Origin: Heliopora coerulea
Taxonomy: Eukaryota > Cnidaria > Anthozoa > Scleralcyonacea > Helioporidae
DNA: 64,000 nucleotides
Direction: 5' to 3'
Assembly: GCA_030142905.1 (NCBI GenBank)
Contig: JASJOG010000072.1
Coordinates: forward strand, 1,146,001-1,210,000
Position 1 is the stretch's first letter; the number at the start of each line of letters is the position of its first letter. Position numbers and translations under genes: made by a program. This document shows positions 41,250-54,000 of this stretch, piece by piece. Under the pieces are notes generated by a model that saw only the letters and a list, made by a program, of their open reading frames with translations, ran no database searches and was not told the DNA's origin.

Positions 41250-42028
41250 TGTATACAGATGTAACCTACATTGACCATCGATGTCCACCTAAGCAGCTCA
41301 GTGGTTCGAGTTTCTCATGGGGCATCAAAATGGCACAGGCTGAAAACACCTTAACCTTTGCTCACCATCTCAGTCCATGTAGCTGTCTGGTTTTGAGCGT
41401 CTCGGCTGTCATCACAAAGCTTGACAAACGTACTTGATCTTGTCTATACAGACCTTACTCATAAATAGCACAGTATTTGATATTCTCTTGTGCCTCGTTT
41501 CAAAGCAAAAGTTCTTTGGAATTTTTGACAGGACATCGAGGTTAGGGGGATAAATTGATATGGCCGTAAAAGAAGGGCGAATCAGACGTCATTTTCGAAT
41601 AAGGTCTCTCTTTAAAAACCGGAGTTTTTAGTTATTATTGAAACTGGGTAAGTTTTTAAGCAGCTGCGAGCACAATGTGCTTGAAGCTCGAGGAAAAGGA
41701 CGTGTTCAGGTTTTGTTAAATTACGAATTTAAAAATTTAGGAATATCGGATATCATCATTCTAGATTACACATTACGCAAACTGTAAGGGGGGTTGTTTG
41801 TCAGCCAACACTCATTTGGGCAGATATCAAGAAAACGTTTGTTGAACAACGTTTCGATATCGTGACGTTCTAAAAGCCAGGAGTTTTATCATGTGACCTT
41901 GAAAACAGTGTGTAACTATGATATCGAACGGCTGCCCATCAAATATATCATTGATTTTGCAGCTTTTATCCTCAGTTTCTTTGACAAAAAACTAATTATT
42001 CTCTTGGTTAATCGGTATACGCATTTCG
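41250..42028. other. Intergenic stretch downstream of PEX3
   Basis: No gene, RNA or clear repeat was recognised between the hairpin element and the PEX3 stop codon. It probably holds the PEX3 3' UTR. Confidence 0.5.
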
Positions 42029-44419
42029 TCACGAACAGCGTTGCTCAGGAGTTCTCGGTTTGTTGCTAAACGCCTCATAAACGTTTGCAGCGAAACTTTT
42101 GGCACACTCTAAAGACACTATATCATGTAGGTAGTCATTCTTGTCCTCAGAAAAGACGTTGTCTATTTTTTTACTGATAACTGGAATGATTTTGGCTAAA
42201 GGAAGGTGAATGGAACAACAGCCATCTTCAATTGAGCAGATCATCTCTTGTGGTATGTCTACAAGAAAAAATCATTTCAACTATGAGAGAACTAATAAAC
42301 ACTACACTTTCTTTACATTTAACATATACACCTGTCCATAATGCAGCTGGTAGAAGAATTGGATATGATTCAAATAAATGAAAAATGGTTGATAATGTTA
42401 AAATTCAACAGAAAGTAGGGGAGGAATGTCGAGGTGAGGATAGGGAAACACAAAGTAAAGGTGAGACAAGGGGGGATCGATGATGCAGATGATAGATGAA
42501 TGGATGATATGAGGGGCTAATTGATGGAAAAAAGAGTGAAAGGAGAAATAGTTGAGTGAATGGTTGTATCATGAGGATTGAGAGGCACAAAGGGACCTGG
42601 GCATGACAATATTGTGGTCCTGTTCAAGAACCTTAGTAGCCTTAAGAATGGGACAAGATTTGAATACAGAAATTCACGTAACATTGAAATATGATAAACA
42701 ACCTTGTTGTTCTACAATAAAGGTTGGCTTCATTTTCTCCATAACATACATAAACCCCACATCCAGGCAAGAATTTAAAACAAATTGAAAGTCTTCGCTC
42801 TCCAGAACATCAGCAGTTTCATTCAAAAGTTGATAAAAAGTCCTGTCTTTATCACCATCATCAGCTAGAAATCCATCAGCATCTTCTGTTGGTAAAATTA
42901 ATGTTGATATTTTGAATTTGGAAGAAGAAGATCCTTCCACATCTTGATTAGAGTTGGAGAACTTCAAGCACTGCCTGATCTGTCCTAGCATTCTTTTCAC
43001 ATCATGGAAACTTAGTTTTTGTTTCAAAGAAACACTGCCAAGGACACCTATAAATGAAAGTTTAACAGTCCTTTTAACTTAAAACAGTTAAAAATAGTTA
43101 AGTCTATATGTGACCTTGTGTAAATTAAAAGTAGTTCTCTGATTGAATAATCTACTTTATATATTTTAAAAATGACCTTAAAGATGGCAGTCAGAATTTA
43201 TGCCATGTTTCCCTTCATAATTCAGTGAAAAGCAATAAATTACATGGAATGATTGCATTTTGAAGGCATTTTTTTCTTCATAAGATGACAGCTCCAAAAT
43301 CAGAGTATTTGTTTCTTAGTCAGCTGCTAGCACTTAATAAGAACCCTGCTAACATTGGAAAGAATGAATAATCCTAGATCCCTGTGTCTGCATTAAACTA
43401 ACTGAATTTAAACAAGAATTGTGACTTACAACTTCAGCTACCTTTACATACAAGTCCTGAAATTGACACAGGCATTGACTAGATTCTCTATTAAAACATA
43501 TCCCCCAAAATACTAACATCTTGAGAAACCAAGATTTGATTAAACAACAAGATGTGGGAATGACTGCGATAATATTTTGACTTAAGTACAAAGTCATTTT
43601 CAAATCAAACTTTTAGTAATATTTGAAAATGACTTTGCAATAAAGTCAAAATATCATCCCCTGTCACTTGCACACCGTGTTGTTTACACAAATTTTGGTT
43701 TCTCAAGTTGCCTGTAATTTTCACGATTTGTTTTATCCTCTATTTTTTGAAACTGTCTGCTGGCAATACATTTTATACTCTATTAAACCACTCAGAAACG
43801 TAAACCAAACTAAATGTGCAAAAGATCATTGTTGCCCACCTTCCACAACCTCTTTTATAACAGCCACAAGCTCTTGCACACCAGTATCCAAGAAATACCT
43901 CACAATTCCGAGATATCTCTTTTGACTTGCGTCGCTAACATGGACCTCGTGCTCTAAACCTGAAATTTCCTTCCCCTTTTCCGCTTCGGTGTCAAGATAC
44001 ATGTAACCCCCAAGCAGATTTAACTGTACACGCAAAAACACAAGAAGTAATGAGCTGGCATAAACTGCCGTAACAGTTCGCGCGAAGCTCATGATCTTCA
44101 GTTGCTCCCAAAGTAAAAGTTTATCTGAAGGTTTGTTTTTCAGCTTTTCGGTAATGACGTCTGTGTCCAAGGTTTCCAGCACGGCATCTTTTAATCCTGG
44201 AAGTAATGAGTAGAAAGTGGTGTTGCACGTTTTCTGGTTGCCATCGAAATGCAGTTGCTTCTTGGACTGCACAAGAAACTCGGTTTGTTGGTTCTCGTAC
44301 CATTCGCCGAGCTTCCACTGCGTCAACCTCCGAATGACATACGCACTTCCTAATACGGCCCCAGTTATGAATATCTTTCTTCGATGCCGGTCAAAGAAAT
44401 TTCTTATGCTTGAAAACAT
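42029..44419 (-). CDS. PEX3: Peroxisomal biogenesis factor 3 (peroxin-3)
   Basis: Three exons (43840-44419, 42703-43047 and 42029-42258 with TGA) join in phase to 384 residues; human PEX3 has 373. PEX3 is the peroxisomal membrane anchor that docks PEX19 and so inserts peroxisomal membrane proteins. The N-terminus MFSSIRNFFDRHRRKIFITG then AVLGSAYVIRRL is the basic stretch plus short membrane segment typical of the family. It is followed by QTEFLVQSKKQLHFDGNQKT and the PEX19-binding helices with LKNKPSDKLLLWEQLKIMSF. LNLLGGYMYLD, RYLGIVRYFLDTGVQEL, VLGSVSLKQKLS and the end SIHLPLAKIIPVI...FAANVYEAFS all match the family. Intron 1 hosts a hairpin element. It is divergent from LRRIQ1. Confidence 0.96.
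43506..43777 (-). mobile_element. Hairpin retroposon-like element, family A copy 3
   Basis: In reverse orientation the head reads CCAGCAGACAGTTTC and is followed by GATAAAACAAATCG. The arms pair through CTTGAGAAACCAA and TTGGTTTCTCAAG and contain ATATTTTGACTTTATTGCAA then AGTCATTTTCAAA. The 10-bp direct repeat CTCTATTAAA flanks it (43496-43505 and 43778-43787). It is in PEX3 intron 1, sense to the gene. Confidence 0.7.
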
Positions 44420-45060
44420 GTTATAGGATGTAAGACAGATTTTTCAAACAAATAATTTTAGCTGAAGCACTAAGAACAAACTTTTTTGGCAATATGTGAA
44501 TGTTCAGCCATTTTGAAAGCAGAGAAAGACTGGAGACGAATTACTGAACATTGACCCCTTCTCAGAACACTGTTCTGGAAGTTGACAGATTGATCTTTTC
44601 TTCAGTCTTTTTCTGTCTTTTAACCTCGGAGTTAACAATAGATCGACAGTACGAATAAGATTTACTTTGCATTATTTATTCTTGTGCGAAATTTGACATT
44701 CTTGAGACATGAGAGCCTTGGACGAATGGTCTGAGAATGTCTTGACTGATAAAGTTAAATTCTTGTCAAAAAATTGGCGTGGACTTGCATAACTTTTAAA
44801 AATACAATTTCGCAAAAACAAAGAGACTCTGATCGATATTACCTATCTTCACTTAGTTATCGTTCTGTAGTCTTTAAACTTTCGTTCAAAAATTAAATTC
44901 AAATTTTTATTTTCGCGCGCTAAGGTGGAGAAGACGCGTCTCCATAGCTATAAGCCCGGGTACTAACCAAACAAAAATGGCCGTCTGTTGTATACAAACG
45001 GCATGAAGCAACTTCAAGATGTTTTTGAAGTTTTGCAAGTATACTATGCCGGATTAAATC
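44420..45060. promoter_or_regulatory. Divergent PEX3/LRRIQ1 intergenic region
   Basis: The start codons are 641 bp apart and point outward, so both 5' regions lie here, possibly as one bidirectional promoter. No motif is clear enough to name. Confidence 0.45.
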
Positions 45061-48000
45061 ATGACTGGTGACCGTGGGGTAGAAGAGGCAGATATAGAGG
45101 AAGAAATAAGGCGGGAATTGGAAGCCTTGAATGATTGGGAAATTAAAGATACTGAGTATGAAACTCAAAGTACAGACTTATCCACGGGCACGGTGAGGAA
45201 GAAATGTTTATTAGTTCAATGAAACAACTAGTTGGCTAAATTGTGTAAGTACAGTCTGTAGGATAAGTCTGAGTATATCGGTTGAGAAATTCTTGTTAAC
45301 GTATCACCAGAATTTGAGCCGAAGAATGTTCAGTTATATGATTCATACGGTTAATTTCTTTAAAAACTCTTTATATATGCTTCGAAATTGTTACATATTT
45401 TCATTTTGTTATCCAACAATCCTGGTAAAATGTCTCAGATAACGAATGAAAACTAGCCACAAACAAAGTTTGAGAATTTCAGCTGGCCTGCAGGCCAACA
45501 TAAGCTTATTATCACATAACAGGTGTACATTTGTCTATCTGGCACATACTGTTTGTCAAGTGTTAGTGAACAATGACACTTAAAACATGTATAATTAAAA
45601 TTTTTAGGTATGGAATTTAACTTTTTAACTGGCAATGGTACATATATGTACTAATACCAGTTAAAGTTGTACGATTGCCCATTAAAGCATTAATGGAAAC
45701 TGTTAACTTTAAAATTACCCAACGTGACAAAAGGGTTTAGTGAATAAACTAAGATTTTTCGGTTTTGGTCTCTTGTAGAGTCCTTCAAACGGCAAAGAGT
45801 GTGATAACATACCAACAGATTCAGTGAATACGTACATCAGACTTCTTCAATCCAGAAATACCAAGCTAGAAGATGACCTTATTGAGGCACAAAATGCTTT
45901 ACATCCAAGCAACCACCCAACTGTAAAAAAATTTGAAAACATTGATGGAACTAATGAGGATATTACAGAAAAACTTAAAGAAAAAGTAAGTGGACATACG
46001 GTGGCAATCATTTAATACAGTATCTTCATCAAGTTCACTATAAAGTTCATGGACATAAACAAATGAATGTAAAGTAAAATTTTACTACAGCTGAAGAGTA
46101 ATGATAACTGGATGACCTTTCTAAAGTACTCTACTGATTATTGTTTGGGCTCTAAGGAAACTCTGTACAAATCCTGAGCTTCAGTATGAGAGGGCTGTAA
46201 TCATCTAATATAGATACAGTGGAGCCTTGCTATAATGCGGTATATGGGGTCCATCGTAAATGACTGCATTATAGCTGAAGTGTGTTATATCAAAACGTCT
46301 CAAATTCTCATACGATTCAGCCCATTTCAATGTTGCTTCAATGCATTGCACCACAGCTTTCATTGATGGCATTGGTTCTGGTTCCTCATCATCATCATCG
46401 TCACTTTCTAGCTCTGATTGTGGTTCTTGTTGAGCACTGAAAGTGATCTCGTCCTCCATCATTTTGGACGACACTGGTTCATTCTCATCAGCGTTGATCC
46501 AGGCATTCACCTATTCAAATAAGGTTTTTAAATCAGTTCAGTGATTGAGAAATTTGGGGTCCAAAGATTTACTGTGTTATACCGAGTTGTGTGCTATACT
46601 GATGTGCGTTATAGTGAGGCTCCACTGTATCATGTTCAGATGAATAATTGCTCTCATGTGACTGTCAGCAATTTAGCAGGCTAACAGTGTTATTTATTTT
46701 TTGATAGATACTGACAGAAATTGAACAACATGAAAGAAATAATGAAAGCAGTGGCAAACAATATGGTAAGATCAAGTTTCGAATTTCAATTAATTGATTA
46801 GTATTTTCATACTCAAATACTGCATAATATAATGATCGAATATGCTGGGACAACACAATGTAATTATAATGGCTGTTGGTATGCTTTTACATGAGTAGCC
46901 TCACTCCTTTTGTTTGAAAGAAAAATTTTTTTGAAATTTCAAACATGAGGACACACAAGGTCAGTATGGGTAATTAACATGCTCATAAAATAATATTTTA
47001 AATGAGCTGCTATTATAAATAAGCTCTGGTTTTTAGTAGTTGTTTGAGATATATATAAGTGTTAATCAATTTGAAGTAATCTAGTGCTTGTGAAACCTAA
47101 ATTAGTTTCAATAACCACTGTGGGAAAATTTATTTGCCCCTACATATCTCTCTCTGCTTTAATAGTTAATTCTCCAGTATTGACTCAGATTTATTTAAAT
47201 GCCATCTTGGTTTCTAAGGTTTTGATGCAATTCTTGCAGGTAGGATTACTGCAGTTAATGTTATGAATTCAGCAAGCAATGTGTTTATTTTTGCTTGCTT
47301 AGATGCTGATGACCAAATTTCATCAATGGAGCAAATGGGTTTAGTCAAGTTGAAGGAGTTAGAAAGAAAACAGCAAGCTACATGTGATAGGTTGGAGAAT
47401 ACTTTTAAAGAGATCAAAGATGAAGAATTGTTGAGAAGACAGAGAGAGGAAACAATCAGAAAAGAAAATCAAAGAAAAGCTGATGAAGAATATAAAATGA
47501 AAATTAAAGAAAATCAGGTTACAAAATTTTCATTGCCATTGAGTAAATTTTTTTTTCTAATTTTAGTGTGTTTATTCAGTTTATTGATTTTAAATGTAAT
47601 GTTGTCATTTCAGACAATCAAATTAAAACTTGAAGAAGAAGCTAAATCTAAACAAAAAATGCTGAAAGATCTGGAAAAGCAGTTGGAGGTTTGACTATTT
47701 GCATCTTAACCACAATAAAACCTGGCTTTTTTTGGTAATTTTCTTTTGTTTTATTATTTTCTGTTCATTTGTAGGTTGAATTGAAAGATATGGAAAAGAG
47801 ACAAGAGAGAGAATGGCTGGCTCTGCAACAAATAAAGGTACTTGTGGAAACTGTAACAAAGGTATTTGTAAATAGTTTAGTAGAAACAGAATGAGAGTAA
47901 GCACAATTTTAATAGTAAATTTTTGACTTTAACTTAGTCATCTTCAGACTCATTGAATTACTTTTCAGAATTACTTTCATTCTATTTTTACTGGAAAAAT

Positions 48001-51000
48001 TAGTTGGCAGGGGATTCTTAATAGTTTAGCAGCTTGAACTACTTCAGGAAAATGGAGAGGAAATGCCAATCAGTATCACTGGGCAGAAGCCCATCCTATA
48101 AGGATAAATGTAACCAGAATCAGTTGCAGAAAATGCAACACAATGTCTTTCCATGTCTGGCCAGCATATGCTGTTCTATAGTTTGTTGACTGTATGCTGT
48201 CCAGATATCCTGCTACTCTGCTTACAAGTCTCAGGTTGTTCAGGAATTACTGCTGTCCCTGGCAAGAAACCCCTTAATCCTTCATCAGCCGACACCTTGT
48301 CACATCACTATGGAACTGGTCATCTGATGTCATTTCATCACTTCTCTGTTCTTTCTCTTCTCCTTTTAACCCTTCGGGTGACATCTTTGTTTTAGGATGA
48401 AGAGATTAAAAAGCAGAAGTTGCAAAGAGAAGTGGCATGTATTACCATTCAAAAGAACTACAGGAGATTCAGGTATGACATTACCGTCACTTACTTTGTG
48501 TTCATATTACATGTATGTATTATAAAACAAGTCATTTATTATGCCCACAGTGATTGGTCAGTTACTGTGTTTATACCAGGTTATGGAAACATAGTTATGA
48601 CATCACAGGCTGACAGCCCGCTTGACGTCACTTTGTTCTTGATGCCAGTGGGAAGCTCTGATTGGCTTATGGAACTAATATGGAAAGAACTTACCATTGT
48701 TTAGTTCTTTGCTTATTTTATGAAAGAAATAGAAATTGTTTTGTTGTGTTTATATAACCAGATGCAAACACTCGGAGAGGCTGGGAGAAATCTCAAGCGG
48801 GTGTGTTTGCGCTCCACCGACGGCAAGTTTCAAGTTCTCCCAACCTTCTCCTCTTGTTTGCATCAACACGGCAAAAGTGTTTTTATCTCTCAACTAATGC
48901 ATAAGCCCTCAAGATGTTTAGTTGGAAACGTTTTTCTGAGCCTGCCACGGTATCCAACCGGTAACCTTTGATCGCCGGTGAGGTGCTCTATCACATCGAG
49001 CTACACGGACTTAGCTGAACTCTACCATCTCGGGCAGGTTTTGTAATGCTAACTGCAATTCCGGTGGGTCAAGGAATCCACTTAAGTATGACACAGAATG
49101 TATTAACTTGGTGGGTGTAAATCTCTAATGCGGATGCTCCTCAAATTGTAAATTTAGAAAGTTTTCTGATCCCTTGACGGAAATCCAACCCGTGACGTGT
49201 TTGCTGTCGGTGGCTCAATCTCATTAAGCTTCATTAACTCAGATGGTTGTGGGAAGGTTATCAAGCACACAAGTGTAACCTTCATGTACCAGCGGAGTCC
49301 AAGATTACGTCATCTTAACGGCGAACATGTGGTTACGGACTCGATTCCCGTAAGAGGATCAGAAAACTTTTGTGGGCAAAAATAACTTGAGAGATAATGT
49401 GTATAAATACATAAAGCATTTGTGATTTCTTAGTGATAATGACAGCATTCGGATACTCAGGTTTCCATGGAAGTTGTCTTTTAGTAATAAAAAATTAAGG
49501 CCCAGCAGAGAATGCGTATAATAGCCATAAAATCATATGATTGTAAAACATGTTTAATCCTAACGTTTCGTTGCGTCTCGCAACAAACTTGTTTTAAAAT
49601 TCACATGATTTCATGGCTGTTATGCGCATTCTCTGCTGGGCCTTAATTTTTATTATTAAGCTACGATTTCTACCTGGTTTATCACTAGCCGAAGTTGTCT
49701 TTTATTTTGGAGTTAAAGGATTTGTATTATATAGTGCAAACCAGTAGATGGTCTCGACAAAAACTTGATATTATGCAGGGTCTAAATGTAAACTGACAGG
49801 GAAGAAAAGAAAAGACTTGCCTTTTTTACTAAATTCTGAGTGATACTTTCAAATTTCTAGGGTTATATCAAAGTACGGTGATGCCCTAAAGATTAAAAGA
49901 GAAGAAAGACAAAAACGAAGGCAAGAAGAGCTGGACGCATTGGAAAAGAAAGAAAGACAACTGATGGAAGACGCCATTAGGAAAGCAAGGGAAGAAGAAG
50001 AAGAACAGCGTTTGAAGGAGATGGAAATGGAGAAGGAGAAGAAGCGCCAGGCGGAAGAAAGGAGACGTCAAGAAACTGAGTTGAGAAAGAAATTAGCAAT
50101 CGAGAAAAAGAAGAAGGATGAAGCAGAAAAAAGACGTAGGGAAGAGGAGAGAAAGAAACAGGAGGAGGAAGCGGAGGAAAAGAAAAAAAGAGCAGAAGAA
50201 GAAAAGAGAAGGCAGGAAGAAAAAAGAAGGAAAGCTGAAGATGAGCGGAAGAAAAGACACGAACAGGAAAGGGAGAGAGCTGAAGAGGAAAGGAAAAAAA
50301 GAGAAATTGAAGAAAAAGCGAGAAAAGCTGAACAGGAAAGAACGAAACTCGAGGAACAAAAAAATAAACTGGGGGAAAGTAGAAAGAATGAAGAGGATAC
50401 AAAAAGGGAAGAAGAAGTAAACCAGTTGGATCAGAGCGCATCAGAAGTTTTGTTGAAAAGTTTTAAAGGTGATATTAAAGGCCAAGATGATTCGTGCAAT
50501 GACAAATCGTGTAATGTCACTGATTCAAATGGAAAATTGACAGCCGAGTCTGTTGGAAATTTAACAATAACAGATACAACAACAACAACTGCTAATAATT
50601 ATGCAACTAAAAGCGACGACAATCTGCCACTCAGAAAATACAGCATAGGTAGACTGAATGGTAAAACCGCCGACGGAAATATTAGTCAAATGGAAACTTG
50701 CGAGAGAATACCAGTTCGTGCTAAAGAAGAAGCAAAAATGCATCATAATCGGCATGAGATTAGGAGTAAAGATAGATTTGAGGATGAAACTGCAAGCGCG
50801 CACAAATCTGGGATTTCCAGCCAAACGTTTGCTGAGCCTGGTGGTGCATTATCTGAATTGTGTGCTGCTTTGGAAATTCGGAGAGCTGAATGGTTGAAGA
50901 GGACAATTCTTTGGAGGTAAGCCGATGATATCATTGTTGTAGCTTTTGTTGCTGTTGGTAGTGTTAGTTACTTTTAATTGTGGAGTATATATTAACTCTA

Positions 51001-54000
51001 TTGACTCGAAATAGAAATCCCTACTTGTCCTCCTTGACTTTTATGGAAACAGACTCATTTTTGCATGATTTATCCTTTTTTTCTGTACAGTTCTATGACC
51101 GCAGAAGAGGGTAAAGTTACCAAGTCACGCTCTAGATCAAGGTAATTGGAAGTATTCAAACGTGAGATTTGAGATATTTTTCTAACCAGGATGTGATCTA
51201 TCTCTCTGTACATCAAAAGCTGTTATGAATACTTGCTTGATCTAATTTCTCTAGGCGTCCGTTTTCTGCATCTCAAAAGCTAACTTCTGTGAGCGAGGAG
51301 GAACTAGTCAAGTCCACAAATAAGTTTGCGTCGTTCGAAAAAGTAAGTTTCATATTACGTATATTACGTATTACGTATGATTCCGTAAAACCGCGTAAAA
51401 ACTAGCGGTGAGACGAAGGTTAAATTTTAACCTTCGAACCTTCCTTACAATTCTCAGCCGGAAGGCCAAAGTTGCATGTTTCGCAACAAGTCCCGGTTGG
51501 GTCTTAAAAATGTCCTAACACTTGTACGTTTCCGTTTTTATTATATCTTTATTGACTAGATTACACAATATAACTTTTCCACTTCAACGTTTGCTGTCAT
51601 AAGTGACTAAAGTAGGCAAATTACTAAATGAAAAGGTCCATCGTATAAAATGATAACATTAACCCCAGTGTTTTGTAGGTTGTTCATGTAAACCTGAAGG
51701 ATCTTCCTGGTCGAAATCTCAAGATAATGTTGAAGTGTCCAAACATAAAATCTGCTGCTGTACGAAATTGTGGTTTACTGGCTGCTGAAAATTTCGACAA
51801 CTGTAAAGAATTAAAAGAACTGAATCTTTCGGTAAGGGATGAATGTGTATAAATGATCAAGAGGATGACGCTAAAGATGAGGTGAAAGTGGGGATGATGA
51901 AGAGTTGGAAGGAAGATGAGTATGGAGATAAGGATAGAAATGAAGTTAGGTGTGGAAGTGGAAAGGAAGAACAAAGAAGAAAATGGAAGTAGCGATCAGG
52001 CATGATTGAGATGTAGTAGAGGTAGGGATGGATAAAGATGATAATAGAGGTGGAGAATGAGGTGGAGAGATGGGCTTGGAAGTGAATATTAGGGTAGAGG
52101 ATGAGATAAACGAACAAATGGACTGACTGCTTAAGAGTGAGACACTCAGAGTGAAACAGAGAATCAGGTTGATGATGGAGCGAGCCGGTTTGAAAAATTT
52201 CATTTTCTTTTAAAGGATAATTGCATACAGAATGTTAGCTGTCAAAATATCGAATCACTTGAGCACTTGGATTTTAGCAACAACCAGTTAACGTCTATTC
52301 ATGGTCTAGACGGTTGTTGCAGTTTGCGCTCACTGAGATTAGCTGGGAACAAGATAACCAGGATAGGTACAAACTATTTTATGTCTTTACTTCTCATGAA
52401 ATATCATTCACATGAGATCACACTTGTTTTCGTCATTTCCATTGTGATGAACGTTATGGACGTGTTTATATATTATATGAAAACCCCTGAGGGTGCTTGG
52501 CCCTGCGATCATAAAACGGGAAGAGCTTTAGTAAAAGGAGGTGAATGAGAGTTTTGTAAACACTTTCCTTTGTCACCGTGGTTGATATCATGAATTCGTC
52601 GTTACGATTGAAATTTGATATTTATTGTCTGCTAATTATTGTCTATAGTTATCTTGTTACCACGACGCAGTGTTACCTGAACTTTTTCAATTTATTTTAG
52701 GATCGTTTTCGTCGAACAAACTCATGCATCTTTCATTACAGAATAACCAGCTTATCACGACCAAGGTAACGGAGAAGCTGTAAAACACTCGATTAACAGC
52801 TGTAATTCCCAGAGCTTCTCACCCTTCGTAAATGGATTTTTTGTCATGATTGGTTAATCGAAACCAACATCTAGAGCTGAGTCTTTTGCGACGTTTGTGG
52901 CAGTAACTTAACTTTCCGAGGTGTAGCGAACTCCCTTTTGACTTGAGGTTGTCATAGAATGTTTTCCGAACTTCGCGCAAATTCATCTTTACCGTACCGA
53001 ATTTTACCTGAATTACGTGCAGTTGTACCCATTGTACTTGACCAAACTTTACCCGAATTCAACGCCAAATATAGTCGATTTTTTGCCATTGTTTAACTTT
53101 TTTTTTTCTTTTTAAGTTTGGAGGTTGTCACACACACACCCCCCAAACTCCGCAGAAGCGACGCCTCAGATTCTCTCTGTTTTTATTTTCTTTCTACCAT
53201 ATACCATTTGTCTTTATTTAGGGATTATCACAGATGAAATACCTCCAAACGTTGGATTGTTCAAACAATTTTTTAAGCCAGGCTGCAGAATTAGAATCTT
53301 GTCCGTTGTTAGGTGTTCTCAAGTTGCAAGGCAACAATCTGCAGAAGGTAAGTTCTTCGGTGTGAACAGAACGTTGGAAAAAGTTTAAAGGTACTACTCC
53401 GCAAAAAAACGAGAGAACGAGGTATTAATGTTTCGGGTGGAAGCCTTTCCTAAGTGCCTTTAGATATTTGACTTCGATTTTGAATAACGCGTTGTATGAT
53501 ATGAGCTGAATGTTGGTTATTTCTTCATTTATGTTTCCTGAGAGTTACATGGTCAGGGAGAGTTAAGCGACCGGGAGGCAGTGTGTAATCCTGGGTATAT
53601 GGAAAGGATTGAATAAAACATACTTTTTGTCGACACTTATAATATGAAGAGAAGATTTCATTCACTTGTTGTATTTCTCAGCCTCCAGTTCTATCAAACC
53701 ATGTGATGCTTCGAGAAGTTCGTCTCAGTGAAAACAGCATTTCGTCGCTGGAAATTCTCGCTGCTCAGTGGCTGCCTCTTCTCCAGAATTTATACGTTGA
53801 CAACAACAGGTAAGATATAAAATTATTCCCAGTCAAATCACTCTTAAATTATGGATTAGGATCTAGAATGGCTTCTTTCAAAGGATTGTCACTGTTCACA
53901 TTTCAACTATGCTAAAATAGTTCCCACTATCCCATCACTTCCAACGGCCGAACTCCCCTTTTCCCCACAACGTTCCTTAACTTCCTCAGTTCCCCCTACA

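Noticed and set aside
49977..50441. Frames antisense to LRRIQ1 exon 8
   Set aside because: Reverse complement of a Lys/Glu/Arg-rich coding exon; Phe/Ser/Leu bias is a shadow.
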